A stretch of DNA of 64,000 nucleotides from Pseudobdellovibrionaceae bacterium (GCA_019637915.1 JAHBUV010000001.1:1458565-1522564), one strand, 5' to 3'. Shown: positions 52,266 through 61,460, counted from the stretch's first letter. Made by a program: numbers and translations. The notes: generated by a model not told the origin, from the letters alone.

Positions 52266-52328
52266 AAAGGGTGCCAGGTCCTGTTTGGGGATGCGCTGCA
52301 TCCCCAAACAGGACCTGGCACCTTTTTT
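52266..52328 (+). repeat. REP-like palindrome, full copy at a gene-fragment junction
   Basis: AAAGGGTGCCAGGTCCTG on the left and GGACCTGGCACCTTTTTT on the right make a palindrome of about 30 bases per arm, closely matching 44440-44499. It joins two broken genes, one on each side. Confidence 0.9.
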
Positions 52329-52331
52329 CGC

Positions 52332-52519
52332 TGTCCTTCGAATTCGTCCCCGAGCTCCGGGCGGTCTCCGTCATCGTTTTCGTGGTCGGCTGGATCGGCC
52401 AGTTCTATGGCCACAAAGTCGAAGGCAAAAAGCCCTCCTTTTTCAAGGACGTGGCCTTCCTGCTCATCGGCCCCCTCTGGGTGCTGCAGAAATTCGCGCC
52501 GGGCCTGTTTCGTCAGTAA
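52332..52519 (+). pseudogene. Truncated DUF962 gene copy (3' third)
   Basis: Encodes the last 60 or so residues of the DUF962 protein at 46553, from LSFEFVPELRAVSV to GLFRQ. By hand it differs at about 17 of 190 bases, almost all silent, so it is an older or imported copy. The 5' part is missing and replaced by the REP-like palindrome, so it has no start. Confidence 0.85.
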
Positions 52520-52555
52520 GCCTCAAGAAGGGATTTGAGCGTTTGCAGGTCGTCT

Positions 52556-53065
52556 TTAGCGCACACGACTGGCATCATACGAATTGATCAGATATCCTTG
52601 ATGCCGACTGTCTATCCATGTCACACCACTTTTATTCACACCATAGAATGTCTTTCCGCTCTTGATTGAAGCCGTCTTGTTTAAGAAATCATAGGCGATA
52701 ATTTCACATTCCGTGTCCCAAGAGATACCCACAGAGTAATCAAAAACATATGTTTCATTTATTACACATTTAAGATTAAATGGCGGACGATAATTTCTTT
52801 CGATCTTGAAGCTGACTTGCTCAAATAGTCTGCTTGGGTCATCTTTCGCATCTGAAAATTTAATGGCCCCCGAAACCTCTACAAAATCAGCCATAGAACT
52901 ATCTCCCCATCGAACAACTTCAAATCCACCCAAACTATTATGGGTAACGATTGGAAATTTTGACTGAAAATAGAATACTACGTTAATAGCTAATGATATG
53001 AATAGTGAAGCGCTCAAAAATAAAATAGTCTTTTTATTTTTTATTTTTTGAAAAATTTCTTTCAA
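52556..53065 (-). CDS. Membrane-anchored protein of unknown function (AT-rich)
   Basis: A 169-residue protein with a lysine-rich start (KEIFQKIKNKKT) and one hydrophobic helix (ILFLSASLFISLAINVVFYF) as N-terminal anchor, then an outer domain with two cysteines (NLKCVINETYVFDYS and DTECEIIAYDF). No family recognised. Its strong AT bias, unlike the GC-rich backbone, suggests foreign origin. It separates the truncated DUF962 copy from the second DoxX-like copy. Confidence 0.65.
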   Translation of the reverse strand: MKEIFQKIKNKKTILFLSASLFISLAINVVFYFQSKFPIVTHNSLGGFEVVRWGDSSMADFVEVSGAIKFSDAKDDPSRLFEQVSFKIERNYRPPFNLKCVINETYVFDYSVGISWDTECEIIAYDFLNKTASIKSGKTFYGVNKSGVTWIDSRHQGYLINSYDASRVR

Positions 53066-53367
53066 AGAAAATCACTCCGAGATAGCACTCACAATGTCGC
53101 ATATTAAGCTCCTTGCCATTCAACGATATTAAATTTTTAATTTAATTAAAACTATTTAAATTTTAAAATAACCTAAGGCTAGGTATAAAATATGAAATGG
53201 CAATTGGAATTACCTGGATACCTACACAAAATCAGCTTCTTCATCGATCAAGTAAAATCAATTATTGTCAGCTCAGCTTCATCTATCAAATCGCCCATCT
53301 CAGGCACACGAATTGATCTGAAAGATCGCTAGAATAACCAGAGGCTGTCTTGAAAAGCAAATTACCG
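53066..53367. other. AT-rich intergenic stretch
   Basis: About 300 bp with A/T runs and no open frame of note. It holds the promoter of the leftward gene ending at 52556 and reaches the left boundary of duplication copy B. I see no clear palindrome or transposon end. Confidence 0.5.
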
Positions 53368-53808
53368 CTGGACCCCAAACCCGGAACGCTTTAGGCTTTT
53401 TCCAGGGGGTTCAGTCATGAATATTCTGCTGTGGATTCTTCAAGCCATCCTCGCTTTTCACACGACGGCGGGAGCGATCTGGAAATTCTCCAATTCCGAG
53501 CAAAGCGTTCCGTCCCTGAACGCGATCCCCCACACTATTTGGTTGGGCATGGCTGTCCTCGAGATCCTGTGCAGCATCTGCCTGATCGCTCCGGCCTTCT
53601 ATAAACCCCTGGCCCTCCTGATTCCCCTCGCTGCGGCTTTGATCGCCCTTGAAATGCTCGCGTTCTGCGGATTGCACCTGCTCGCCCGCGGGACGGAGAA
53701 CGGCCAGCTGATTTACTGGCTGGTCACCGCGGCGGTCTGCGCGTTTGTGGCCTACGGCCGGTCGGTGCTGAGTCCTTTTTAAAATCCCCCTTGGAAAGGG
53801 CACTCGAT
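53368..53808 (+). repeat. 441-bp duplicated segment, copy B
   Basis: Second copy of 47006-47446, in the same orientation, 6362 bp away, with a single base difference. It carries the DoxX-like gene and only the last 30 bp of the FlgG-like gene, so it is the derived copy. No target-site repeats or inverted ends were recognised at its edges. Confidence 0.95.
53417..53782 (+). CDS. DoxX-like four-helix membrane protein, copy B
   Basis: Encodes the same 121 residues as the gene at 47055, including its leader and ribosome site; the only base difference of the duplication lies after the stop codon. The leader identical upstream of the start begins 49 bp before the ATG, so any promoter further upstream differs from copy A and regulation could differ. 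Confidence 0.8.
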   Translation: MNILLWILQAILAFHTTAGAIWKFSNSEQSVPSLNAIPHTIWLGMAVLEILCSICLIAPAFYKPLALLIPLAAALIALEMLAFCGLHLLARGTENGQLIYWLVTAAVCAFVAYGRSVLSPF

Positions 53809-54002
53809 CTCCTCATATGAGGATGAGGGCTCTGCGCTGGTTATGCGCCGACCTAGGTCTAGACACTCTCTTGTTTGCGGATAATGGCCGTCCTGTTTCA
53901 CTTCGGAGACGGGGAGGCGATTTTTAACCTCTAAAACTGAGCTAACACCGTCAAGATTACTAAAGAAAAAGCCGAAAAGTTGTCCAAGGGAGGCGCAGGA
54001 TT

Positions 54003-55109
54003 TTGCTTTCACGGAATAAAAAAATTCATATTATTTGCTCCCTATTGATCTCTTGCGTGGTGTACGCGGAAGAGACAGGTGTGCATTTGGTGAAACGCGG
54101 AGAGACGTTTTCGCAAATCGCGTTGAAATATTTGGGCCGCCCCGTCTACACGAAGAAAAGTGGCTCTATCGCAAAGCTTCGAGAGTTGAATCCGCAGGTC
54201 GAGGAACCCGATCGCATCTACTCAGGTCAGGAACTCGTGATCCGAATGGGTGAGAGAAAGTTGGCTTCCGATTCACAACCCGGAGCTGAGGCTGAAACAC
54301 AAACTGGCTCAGTCGTCGCGGCGGAAGAAACCATCCAAAAAAAAACGGTGCCGAGCGAGCGTGGGGAAAGCAGCTTCGAAAAGTCCCCCACCGTCCCGAA
54401 GGCAAGACCTTTGACTTCCTTGGAGCGCGAGGAAGAGGTCACGCATGCGTTAACACTGAGCGCGCTCTACCAATTCATGACGCTTTCGACTAAAGACCCA
54501 ACGAGCGGCAGCGTTGCCGAACTTCAAACAAGCCGCGATCTTCTGGCCGAGGCTAAATGGTCGCAAATTTGGTCGGATAGTTTTTCATCCTACGCCGCCT
54601 TTTCCGTGTGCAATGTGGATTTCGAGCCTTCCACAAACACTTCCAAATCACTTTCCAGTACCGCCAAAACGCTCTTCGGGCTCTACGCTGGGGCCGAGCA
54701 TAAGCTCTCCAACCGATTCTCGCTCCGATATGGCGCCGGCATCGGCCAAGAACTTTTCCTGCATGGTCTCAACTCCTCTATTGTCCGCGTGGACTCCATC
54801 GCTGTACCAAGGGCATCCATTGGAGCTCGCCTTGAGGTTTTTAAGAAGGGCAGCACTTCTTTTGGTCTTGATGCCTCGGTTGCCCAAATGTTTTCGGCCA
54901 CGACAGACTCTTACTCCGTGAATTCTGGCCAAAGCTATGGTGCCGCCCTTTACATTCAAAAAATGACGGCAACTGACCGCAGATATAATCTCAGTGTCGG
55001 TTTTCGGCAAAGATCGCAAGACACTTCGATTCTCCAGGTCAAAGAAACGGCGTTTTTCGGCGGTGTCTCCTTCTCACTTCCTCTCTTTGAGAGGGATGGC
55101 AAAAAATGA
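54003..55109 (+). CDS. LysM-domain protein with C-terminal outer-membrane barrel
   Basis: A 368-residue exported protein. After a signal peptide (IICSLLISCVVYAE) comes one LysM peptidoglycan-binding domain at about residues 27-82 (KRGETFSQIALKYLGRPVY, ELNPQVEEPDRIYSGQELVI). A Ser/Glu/Lys linker follows, then alternating beta strands from about residue 145 to the end (LFGLYAGAEHKLSNRFSLRYG, FFGGVSFSLPLF), resembling a small outer-membrane barrel. TTG start at 54003 after AGGA. It overlaps the giant lipoprotein gene by 4 bp and likely anchors or exposes it at the wall, which is inference. Confidence 0.78.
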   Translation: MLSRNKKIHIICSLLISCVVYAEETGVHLVKRGETFSQIALKYLGRPVYTKKSGSIAKLRELNPQVEEPDRIYSGQELVIRMGERKLASDSQPGAEAETQTGSVVAAEETIQKKTVPSERGESSFEKSPTVPKARPLTSLEREEEVTHALTLSALYQFMTLSTKDPTSGSVAELQTSRDLLAEAKWSQIWSDSFSSYAAFSVCNVDFEPSTNTSKSLSSTAKTLFGLYAGAEHKLSNRFSLRYGAGIGQELFLHGLNSSIVRVDSIAVPRASIGARLEVFKKGSTSFGLDASVAQMFSATTDSYSVNSGQSYGAALYIQKMTATDRRYNLSVGFRQRSQDTSILQVKETAFFGGVSFSLPLFERDGKK

Positions 55110-58100
55110 GATTTTATCTTCTCCTTCCCCTATTACTTCTGCTCTCTGCCTGTAACTCAGGCAAAGGCTCGAAGATCGAAGATGGTTTTTTAGGCGGAGT
55201 TTCGATCTCCACCTCAAAGAGCACGTTGTCGGTCAGTAGCGCCACCATCGTTTTAGGTGAAAGTTTCACCGTTACGCTCACTCTGCGGGATCAATCGGGA
55301 AATCTGTTCTACGTTCCAAATTCCCATCCTACGGTCGTGTTCACGAATTCTGGCGGCACGAGCGCCGGAACATTTTCCTCCGTGACCGATCATCAAAACG
55401 GTGTCTTTACTGCGACATTCACTGGAACTTCGGCGGGATCGGCCACGACCATAAAAGCGACCGTCGACGGCGCAGAAAAAACGGCCCAGAACCCGACGGT
55501 CACCGTGCTGGCTGGAAACCTCTCGCCTGCAAATTCCTACGTGAGCGTCTCTTCAGCGAACGTCACTTCGGGGTCATCCGTGACGCTTACGCTTCACACG
55601 ATAGATACCTCGGGCACTCCGCTTACGAGCGGCGGCTACACGGTCGTATTCAGCGCTGCTGGAGGAACGAGCACAGGAAACATTTCGGCCACGATCGACA
55701 ACGGTGATGGCACCTATACCGCAACTTTTCAGGGCATAACCGCAGGATCTGCGACTTCGATCAACGCCACGATCTCAGCTCAGGCCGTCACCCATGCGGC
55801 GCCCACCGTCACGGTTACCCACGGAGCCGCGACACAAATCGTGTTCACTATGCAACCCGCAGGAGGAGTTGCCGAGGGAGTAAATCTTCCTACGCAGCCG
55901 GTCCTTGAGATTCGTGATGCTAATGGAAATTTGGTCACAAGTGGTGCGGACGCAACGGCCGACGTCACCTTATCCCTCTCGTCGGGCACGGGTGCTCTTG
56001 GCGGAACGCTTACGCAAACCTCCGTCGGAGGAGTAGCGACCTTTTCGGGGATCTCGGTCGATACGCAAGGGAGCGGCAAGGTGATCACCGCGACGAAAGC
56101 AAACACACTCTTCTCTGGAGGAACGACGAGCAAGACGGTTGCCTCGAACAGCCTCACCATTAATCCTCCCACGCCCGGGGCGTTCGCCATAAGCTCCGCT
56201 GTCGCTGGCGCAAGCCAGGTGGTGCTCACCTGGGGCGCCTCGACGAATGCTTCGAGCTATACCGTCAAGTACGGCACAAGTTCGGGCTCTTACGGAAGCA
56301 CGTTCTCGGCAAGCGCCACCTCGCCTACGACCGTCACGGGCCTAACTCCTGGGACGACCTACTATTTCATGGTGATGGCCGTAAACACTTCGGGATCGGT
56401 GAACGCAAATGCCGAGGTGAGCGCAACCGCGATGGGTGCATTTTCCATGACTTCAGTGACAGCCGGCGTTGGCCAAGCCACCATTGTCTGGCCCTCAACG
56501 AACGGCGCCACCAGTTATGATATCCTTTATGGTACGGCCACCAATACCTACTCCACGACGCTCACGGGCCAAACAAGCCCCACGACAATAACGGGTCTTT
56601 CGGCCGGGACTACTTATTACTTTCGCATCCGGGCGAACAATGCAAATGGGCACGTCTTTTCGACGAACGAGCTGTCGATCGCGGTATTGCAGAATTTTAC
56701 TCTCAATATCCCGTTCACTGCGGGCACCAACGCGAGCTACGATATCAGCAGCAGCAGCGTCGAGCTTACTGGAGGCGTGGCGAGGCTCAAACCCGCAGAT
56801 CAGACCGATGACGACGGAACCGCCTCGAAGTTCGGGGCTGCCACGATGAGTGGCGTTCAGTGGGACAGCTCCAACAATTTTGTGCGCCTCAACACCACGA
56901 CGAACAACGCCGAGCTTGATGCCTCATGGGCTCCGCAATGGAGTGGCCTTGTTGGCTACTGGAAACTCAATGAAGCGGCTGGTTCGGCGAGCGCAGCGGA
57001 CAGCTCTTCTGGAGGGGCAGGCACGGGATCATTGGCCGGAACATACACTCGCGGCGTCGACGGTCAGCTGAAGCTTGCCACGATGTTCGACGGTTCGACT
57101 GGGTACATTTCTGTTCCTACCTCAAATGCGATCAAGGCGGCATTTCCGTTTACGCTGTCTGCTTGGGTCAAGCCTGCTGCAAATGGATCATCGGCTGGAG
57201 CCGGTATAATCAGCACTGACCAGTATGATAACGGTGTCTACTACGGCGCAAGCATGAGATTGTCCAATACAAACACGGTTTATCTCACTTATGGAAATGG
57301 AGGCGCAGCAGGTCCCGCCAGCCACTATACCGGCGTGTCCAGTGTAACGATTCAAAATGGAGTATGGACACACTTAGTTGGAGTTTTTTCTACAGCCAAT
57401 AGTTTCGTCCTGTACATCAACGGGCAGGCAGCTTCTCTGACGTATTCGGGCACCGCTAGCTCTATCGACTACTCAACAGGACCGAGCTTTATAGGGTCAA
57501 CCACATCCGCAAGCAATGCAGGAAACGGGGCGGGGCGATACTTCAATGGCACCATTGACGAGGCATCAATTTGGAATGTTGGGCTTAATTCGACGCAGGT
57601 ACAGACCATTTACCAGCGGCAGTCCGCCAAGTATTCTGGTCTGCTCCAGTCTCGGGTGATGGATGCGTGGACGAGCGCTCAGCCATGGACCACACTGTCC
57701 CCCATCACTACGCTTCCCTTCTACAAAGAGTTGCCGGGAAGCTCAGGAAGCGAGAGCTCAACAGACTATTCCTCTGTTGGTGGAAGCCTAACAAATAGTT
57801 TGGTTGGATTATGGCACCTAAATGAAAGTGCCGGAACGTCGGGTGCGGGCAGCGTGTTGGATAAGTCTGCTGTCGCTAGTCCAAATAATGGAACACCGAA
57901 TGGCGGCGTAACATTTGGCGCCACAGGTGTGCTAGGAGGTAGCGCGGCTTTTGACGGAACGAGCGGCTACATCACGATTTCTGATAGCAGCACAATCAAG
58001 GATTACACCACTGGCGATAGCGTCAGCTTATCTGCATGGGCACGGCGAACAGGGCCGAGCACGGGGTGGCGAGCGCTCCTAACAAAAAATAGTACATCGT

Positions 58101-59191
58101 CTGCTGCTGCCCGAAATTATGAATTGGTTTTCGCGGGTACTACTCTAGGAGCGCCGAACAATTCTATTGCATTCTATTTCCGAAATGCAGCCAATTCGGC
58201 GTGGCACGGGTATGCAAGCACGGCAACAATTACCGACACAAGCTGGCATCACTACACATTCACCTATACTTACGGAGACGCTTCCTCAGCCCGAATGTAT
58301 ATGGACGGAAAACTCCTTGCCGGTTCATGGGTCGACGGGAATGGATCTGCTGCCCCGACGAGTACCGGAAATGGGCCGCTCTATTTAGCTCGCACAAGCA
58401 GTTCTACAGAATACCTGAACGGCTCTTTAGATGAGGTCGCGGTTTGGAATCGCACACTTTCCGCCGGAGAGATTTTGGAGCTCTATCGTCGCGGGGCTAA
58501 TCGCCTTAAATATCAGCTGCGCACATGCTCGGCAAGCGACTGTTCTGACCAAGACGCGCTTTCTTCAAAAGGCTGGAAAGGTCCCGATAACAGCAATCAA
58601 AGCTACTTTTCAGAGCTATACAATACTACGAGCAACGTCCTCGCTGGAACTGTGCTGACGACCTCACCCACAATGACATTCTCGAATTTTTCGGGAACCG
58701 GTCTTTCTATTTCGAACAACCGCTACTTCCAATACCGAGCCATACTGGAGAGTGATGACGCAAATACGCTTTGCAATTACGGAGGCGGTGCAAATACGGA
58801 CGCTTGTTCGCCTGAATTGAAGTCCGTTGGAGCCGGGCCTACGCATTACGACACGACCATTCAATCCATTATCTCGAAGGCATCGATAGGAAGCTCGTAC
58901 CAAACCATAGATGCAAACGGATTCACAGAAACCGGAGGATCGTGCTCCTCTGGATTGAAATACGCACTCAGTTCCGACGGATCTACATTCTATTACTGGA
59001 ACGGGTCGACATGGACAACGTCGAGTGACTATACGACCGCGAGCGATGCTGCGACTGTTCGCACTAACATCAGCAGTTTTCCTTCTTCGCCTGCGGGAAT
59101 CGGAATCCTACAAATCAAGACCTTTCTCAAATCGACCGGCACCTCCTCTTGCCAGGTCGATGATCTTCAGGTTACGGGAAAAAAATATTGA
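55106..59191 (+). CDS. Large lipoprotein with Ig-like, fibronectin III and LamG domains
   Basis: A 1361-residue surface lipoprotein (lipobox LSAC, Cys16). Three invasin/filamin-like Ig domains lie at about 33-350 (for example VLGESFTVTLTLRDQSGN and DGTYTATFQGITAG). Two fibronectin III domains follow at about 357-440 and 445-530 (TVTGLTPGTTYYFMVMAVN). Two LamG/concanavalin-like domains lie at about 613-845 (GLVGYWKLNE, FTLSAWVKP) and 897-1110 (LVGLWHLNES, SLSAWARR), each ending in an IDEASIWN/LDEVAVWN strand. The last 240 residues have cysteines and no recognised fold. Such proteins bind sugars or cell surfaces. Co-translated with the LysM/outer-membrane gene. Confidence 0.88.
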   Translation: MRFYLLLPLLLLLSACNSGKGSKIEDGFLGGVSISTSKSTLSVSSATIVLGESFTVTLTLRDQSGNLFYVPNSHPTVVFTNSGGTSAGTFSSVTDHQNGVFTATFTGTSAGSATTIKATVDGAEKTAQNPTVTVLAGNLSPANSYVSVSSANVTSGSSVTLTLHTIDTSGTPLTSGGYTVVFSAAGGTSTGNISATIDNGDGTYTATFQGITAGSATSINATISAQAVTHAAPTVTVTHGAATQIVFTMQPAGGVAEGVNLPTQPVLEIRDANGNLVTSGADATADVTLSLSSGTGALGGTLTQTSVGGVATFSGISVDTQGSGKVITATKANTLFSGGTTSKTVASNSLTINPPTPGAFAISSAVAGASQVVLTWGASTNASSYTVKYGTSSGSYGSTFSASATSPTTVTGLTPGTTYYFMVMAVNTSGSVNANAEVSATAMGAFSMTSVTAGVGQATIVWPSTNGATSYDILYGTATNTYSTTLTGQTSPTTITGLSAGTTYYFRIRANNANGHVFSTNELSIAVLQNFTLNIPFTAGTNASYDISSSSVELTGGVARLKPADQTDDDGTASKFGAATMSGVQWDSSNNFVRLNTTTNNAELDASWAPQWSGLVGYWKLNEAAGSASAADSSSGGAGTGSLAGTYTRGVDGQLKLATMFDGSTGYISVPTSNAIKAAFPFTLSAWVKPAANGSSAGAGIISTDQYDNGVYYGASMRLSNTNTVYLTYGNGGAAGPASHYTGVSSVTIQNGVWTHLVGVFSTANSFVLYINGQAASLTYSGTASSIDYSTGPSFIGSTTSASNAGNGAGRYFNGTIDEASIWNVGLNSTQVQTIYQRQSAKYSGLLQSRVMDAWTSAQPWTTLSPITTLPFYKELPGSSGSESSTDYSSVGGSLTNSLVGLWHLNESAGTSGAGSVLDKSAVASPNNGTPNGGVTFGATGVLGGSAAFDGTSGYITISDSSTIKDYTTGDSVSLSAWARRTGPSTGWRALLTKNSTSSAAARNYELVFAGTTLGAPNNSIAFYFRNAANSAWHGYASTATITDTSWHHYTFTYTYGDASSARMYMDGKLLAGSWVDGNGSAAPTSTGNGPLYLARTSSSTEYLNGSLDEVAVWNRTLSAGEILELYRRGANRLKYQLRTCSASDCSDQDALSSKGWKGPDNSNQSYFSELYNTTSNVLAGTVLTTSPTMTFSNFSGTGLSISNNRYFQYRAILESDDANTLCNYGGGANTDACSPELKSVGAGPTHYDTTIQSIISKASIGSSYQTIDANGFTETGGSCSSGLKYALSSDGSTFYYWNGSTWTTSSDYTTASDAATVRTNISSFPSSPAGIGILQIKTFLKSTGTSSCQVDDLQVTGKKY

Positions 59192-59500
59192 AGAGATCCT
59201 GCGGCCCGTCTTTCCGCGCTGACCTTCGGGCTGTAGTTTGGTAGTTTGTGTGCTCGTAGTTTCGGCAGCGGCGACTACGCAAGAAGCGACAGATATTAAT
59301 CGTAAATTTCCCTAGGCAACTGGAGATAATGGCTCGGCAGGTAACGAGCGAAATTTGGCGGATTCGCCGTAACCTGACTTAGTTCCACTACTTAGCTCAT
59401 CCGCCGTGCTACAATAGCACAAGTATCCTTCATCGTACCATTTCATCAGCACACTCATATCAAGCCTTCAACAGTCGTATTTTCATTTGAAGCCCCCGAT
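59192..59500. other. Non-coding stretch next to the integrase; possible attachment region
   Basis: No gene seen. GGCGGAT (59357-59363) and ATCCGCC (59399-59405) form a wide inverted repeat, and GTGCTA-CAA-TAGCAC (59406-59420) a short one; such repeats can be integrase or excisionase sites. No tRNA gene is present here to serve as target. Confidence 0.4.
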
Positions 59501-60739
59501 TTACCGAGAGCCGAACAAATTCACGACATTCTGCGGCAGCTCTCGCGGGACCTCAATCGCCTTCGCTTTGAAGCTCAGAGCTTCGGTTGCTCCCGCCTCT
59601 TCAATTCCGGCCATGCGAATATAGATTTGCATGGTCTCCAAGTCCTGCCATCCACCGATCTTCATGACCTTCGTGGAAGGGACACCCGCTTGAAGGAGGT
59701 GAGTTGCGAAGCAGGCTCTCAGTGTGTGAAACTTGATGGATTTAAGCCCCTCAGTTTCACAGAAGGTCCGTAGAACCTTCGCCTGCATTCCGCGCTTGAG
59801 CTCCTGGAAGTCCTGAAACACGAGTGTTCCGTGCTCGTCCTTGCCCCACTCAATCGCGGGCAGGTAACTTTGCAGGAACCAATAAAGCTCGCTTGAAACA
59901 GGCACCGTCCGCCAGTAACCGCCCTTTGTGGACTTGAAGCTTTTCGTTTTCTGGCTCCAATTCCGATGCACTCGAATGAGTCCATAGTTCTTCTGCAAGT
60001 CCGTGGACTTGTCGAGCATCAAGGCCGTTTCCCGCGGAACAAGGTCGATGTCCTCAAGGCGCAAGCCCCGGATCTCTCCGGCCCTCAAGCCCGTGTAGAG
60101 ATCAAACTTCCAGATCGGGAACCACGGGTGCTCTTTCTCTTCAGCCCGTTCAAGAAACGTAATCACCTCATCCCTGGTCAGGATTTCGGGAAGTTTCCCT
60201 TCAGGCTTCCGTTCAAGCTCCACCGCGTGAACCGGGGTCTTGTCCTTGCCGACGATGTGCCCGTGCTCGATACCCCACTCATAAATGCGCTTGATCGCGA
60301 TTTTGAGCTGGTACTGGAGGTTGAGGCTGGCCCCTTCCGCTTTCGCAAGCTGGAAGATTTCAGCCCCATCTGCGAAGGTCAGGCTCGATGCGGGCTTTTT
60401 TAACCAAGACTTCGTCCAGTTGTTCGCCCGCGCCACATAGTCGCGGATCGTGTCGGGCTTGAGCTTCGGAGAGGGAAACATCTTGTAATAGAGTTCCCAC
60501 TTCTCGACCACTTCGCCCCAGGTCGCGCCCTCGTTTTCACGTCGGGCGAGACGGATACAAGCGTGCTGATATTCGCGTTTATAGACTTTTTCGGCCTCTT
60601 CTTGCGAAGCCAGCTCATTGACTCGTTTCTGCTCCCGAATCCTGCGATTCTTGCGCGAAACGATGTTCACATAAGCTTGCCAGTAAATTTGGCCGTTTAA
60701 TTCGTAACTGGTTACACCCACTTTGAACCTCTCTTTCAA
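59501..60739 (-). CDS. Tyrosine recombinase/integrase
   Basis: A 412-residue site-specific recombinase with an N-terminal arm-binding part, a SAM-like core-binding domain (about 70-165) and the catalytic domain. The active residues are Arg219 (TGLRAGEIRGLRL), His338 and Arg341 (KFHTLRACFATHL), Trp364 in GGW replacing the second His, and nucleophile Tyr373 (MQIYIRM). It is complete, so should be active. It overlaps the excisionase-like gene by 4 bp (ATGA). Base composition is near the backbone. Confidence 0.95.
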   Translation of the reverse strand: MKERFKVGVTSYELNGQIYWQAYVNIVSRKNRRIREQKRVNELASQEEAEKVYKREYQHACIRLARRENEGATWGEVVEKWELYYKMFPSPKLKPDTIRDYVARANNWTKSWLKKPASSLTFADGAEIFQLAKAEGASLNLQYQLKIAIKRIYEWGIEHGHIVGKDKTPVHAVELERKPEGKLPEILTRDEVITFLERAEEKEHPWFPIWKFDLYTGLRAGEIRGLRLEDIDLVPRETALMLDKSTDLQKNYGLIRVHRNWSQKTKSFKSTKGGYWRTVPVSSELYWFLQSYLPAIEWGKDEHGTLVFQDFQELKRGMQAKVLRTFCETEGLKSIKFHTLRACFATHLLQAGVPSTKVMKIGGWQDLETMQIYIRMAGIEEAGATEALSFKAKAIEVPRELPQNVVNLFGSR

Positions 60740-60993
60740 ATCAGAGAAAGTTCAAGTAGGCGATCCAGCTCGACCCTCTTGATGTAGAGGCGTCGCCCCC
60801 ATTTGCGGGCTTTTAACAAGCCCCTCCAAATGGCTGTGCGAATCGCTCCGTCAGAGGGTTTTCCATCTTTCTTGCGGAATTTCCGCAAGTACACAGCAGC
60901 GTCTTTCGTAGATAACCAAGTCAGATTGTCAAAGAGCGTAGTTTCAGATTCCGCGCTTTCAGGCTTGGAATCAGAGTGAATATCACCGTTCAT
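60736..60993 (-). CDS. Excisionase-like winged-helix DNA-binding protein
   Basis: An 85-residue protein with a MerR/excisionase-type helix-turn-helix: LTWLSTKDAAVYLRKF, DGAIRTAIWRGLLKARKWGRRLYIKRVELDRLL. The wing Arg-Arg-Leu-Tyr-Ile-Lys is typical. ATG 60993 follows GGAG. Its overlap with the integrase gene supports a role in directing excision. It might instead regulate the integrase promoter. Confidence 0.83.
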   Translation of the reverse strand: MNGDIHSDSKPESAESETTLFDNLTWLSTKDAAVYLRKFRKKDGKPSDGAIRTAIWRGLLKARKWGRRLYIKRVELDRLLELSLI

Positions 60994-61100
60994 ATATCTA
61001 TCTCCATCTGTGAATTTTTTCAAGATTTTTGCGAGGATCGGCGGCGCGTTTTCCCTCGGAAAATGCGACATTTTCCAAGGGAAAACTGGCGCAAACGCGG

Positions 61101-61460
61101 TCATGATTTTGCGACATCGTCCGAGCCGATTTGCTTCACGGCGTGCTCGGAAATTCGCGCAAGAAATTCGTCCATCGTGAGCTGGCCGAACTTCGCGCAG
61201 TAGGCGCGATAGTTCTGCTCCAGGCGATCACGCCCGGTCAGACTGGCCTCCTGAAGTTCGGCCACGTCTGCCGCCGTGAGCTTCGTCGCGAGTTTGAGCA
61301 GAAGCGCGTCCATCTTGACGCGCTTTCCGCTCTGTTTTTTGTTCACCTTCGCCAGCTCCGCGAGGAGCTTTCTGCGCGTCTCGACGGAGACGCGAATCGC
61401 GGCGGACGTGGATTTCTTGCTTATTTGCTTGGTCGTTTTTTTGACTTCGGAAGTTTCCAT
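61101..61460 (-). CDS. Small accessory DNA-binding-like protein of the mobile element
   Basis: A 119-residue basic protein. The N-terminal part is Lys/Ser/Thr-rich, followed by AAIRVSVETRRKLLAELAKVN, which has the RVS-x-ET strand-helix look of ribbon-helix-helix (MetJ/Arc) proteins. The C-terminal helix (LTMDEFLARISEHAV) is charged. Such proteins bind oriT or regulate mobilization genes. Assignment is by pattern and context only. Confidence 0.6.
   Translation of the reverse strand: METSEVKKTTKQISKKSTSAAIRVSVETRRKLLAELAKVNKKQSGKRVKMDALLLKLATKLTAADVAELQEASLTGRDRLEQNYRAYCAKFGQLTMDEFLARISEHAVKQIGSDDVAKS

Noticed and set aside
52244-52519. 91-codon plus-strand frame running from the REP-like palindrome into the DUF962 fragment
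   Set aside because: The first third is translated palindrome and the DUF962 part lacks its first helices; no ribosome site.
53779-54012. 77-codon minus-strand frame ending EIECPFQGGF
   Set aside because: Only the last codons come from the FlgG-like gene through the duplication; the rest has no similarity, and it is a chance fusion frame.
59192-59500. tRNA gene as integration target at the element's left end
   Set aside because: No cloverleaf or TPsiC-like GTTCGA-type segment was recognised in this stretch.
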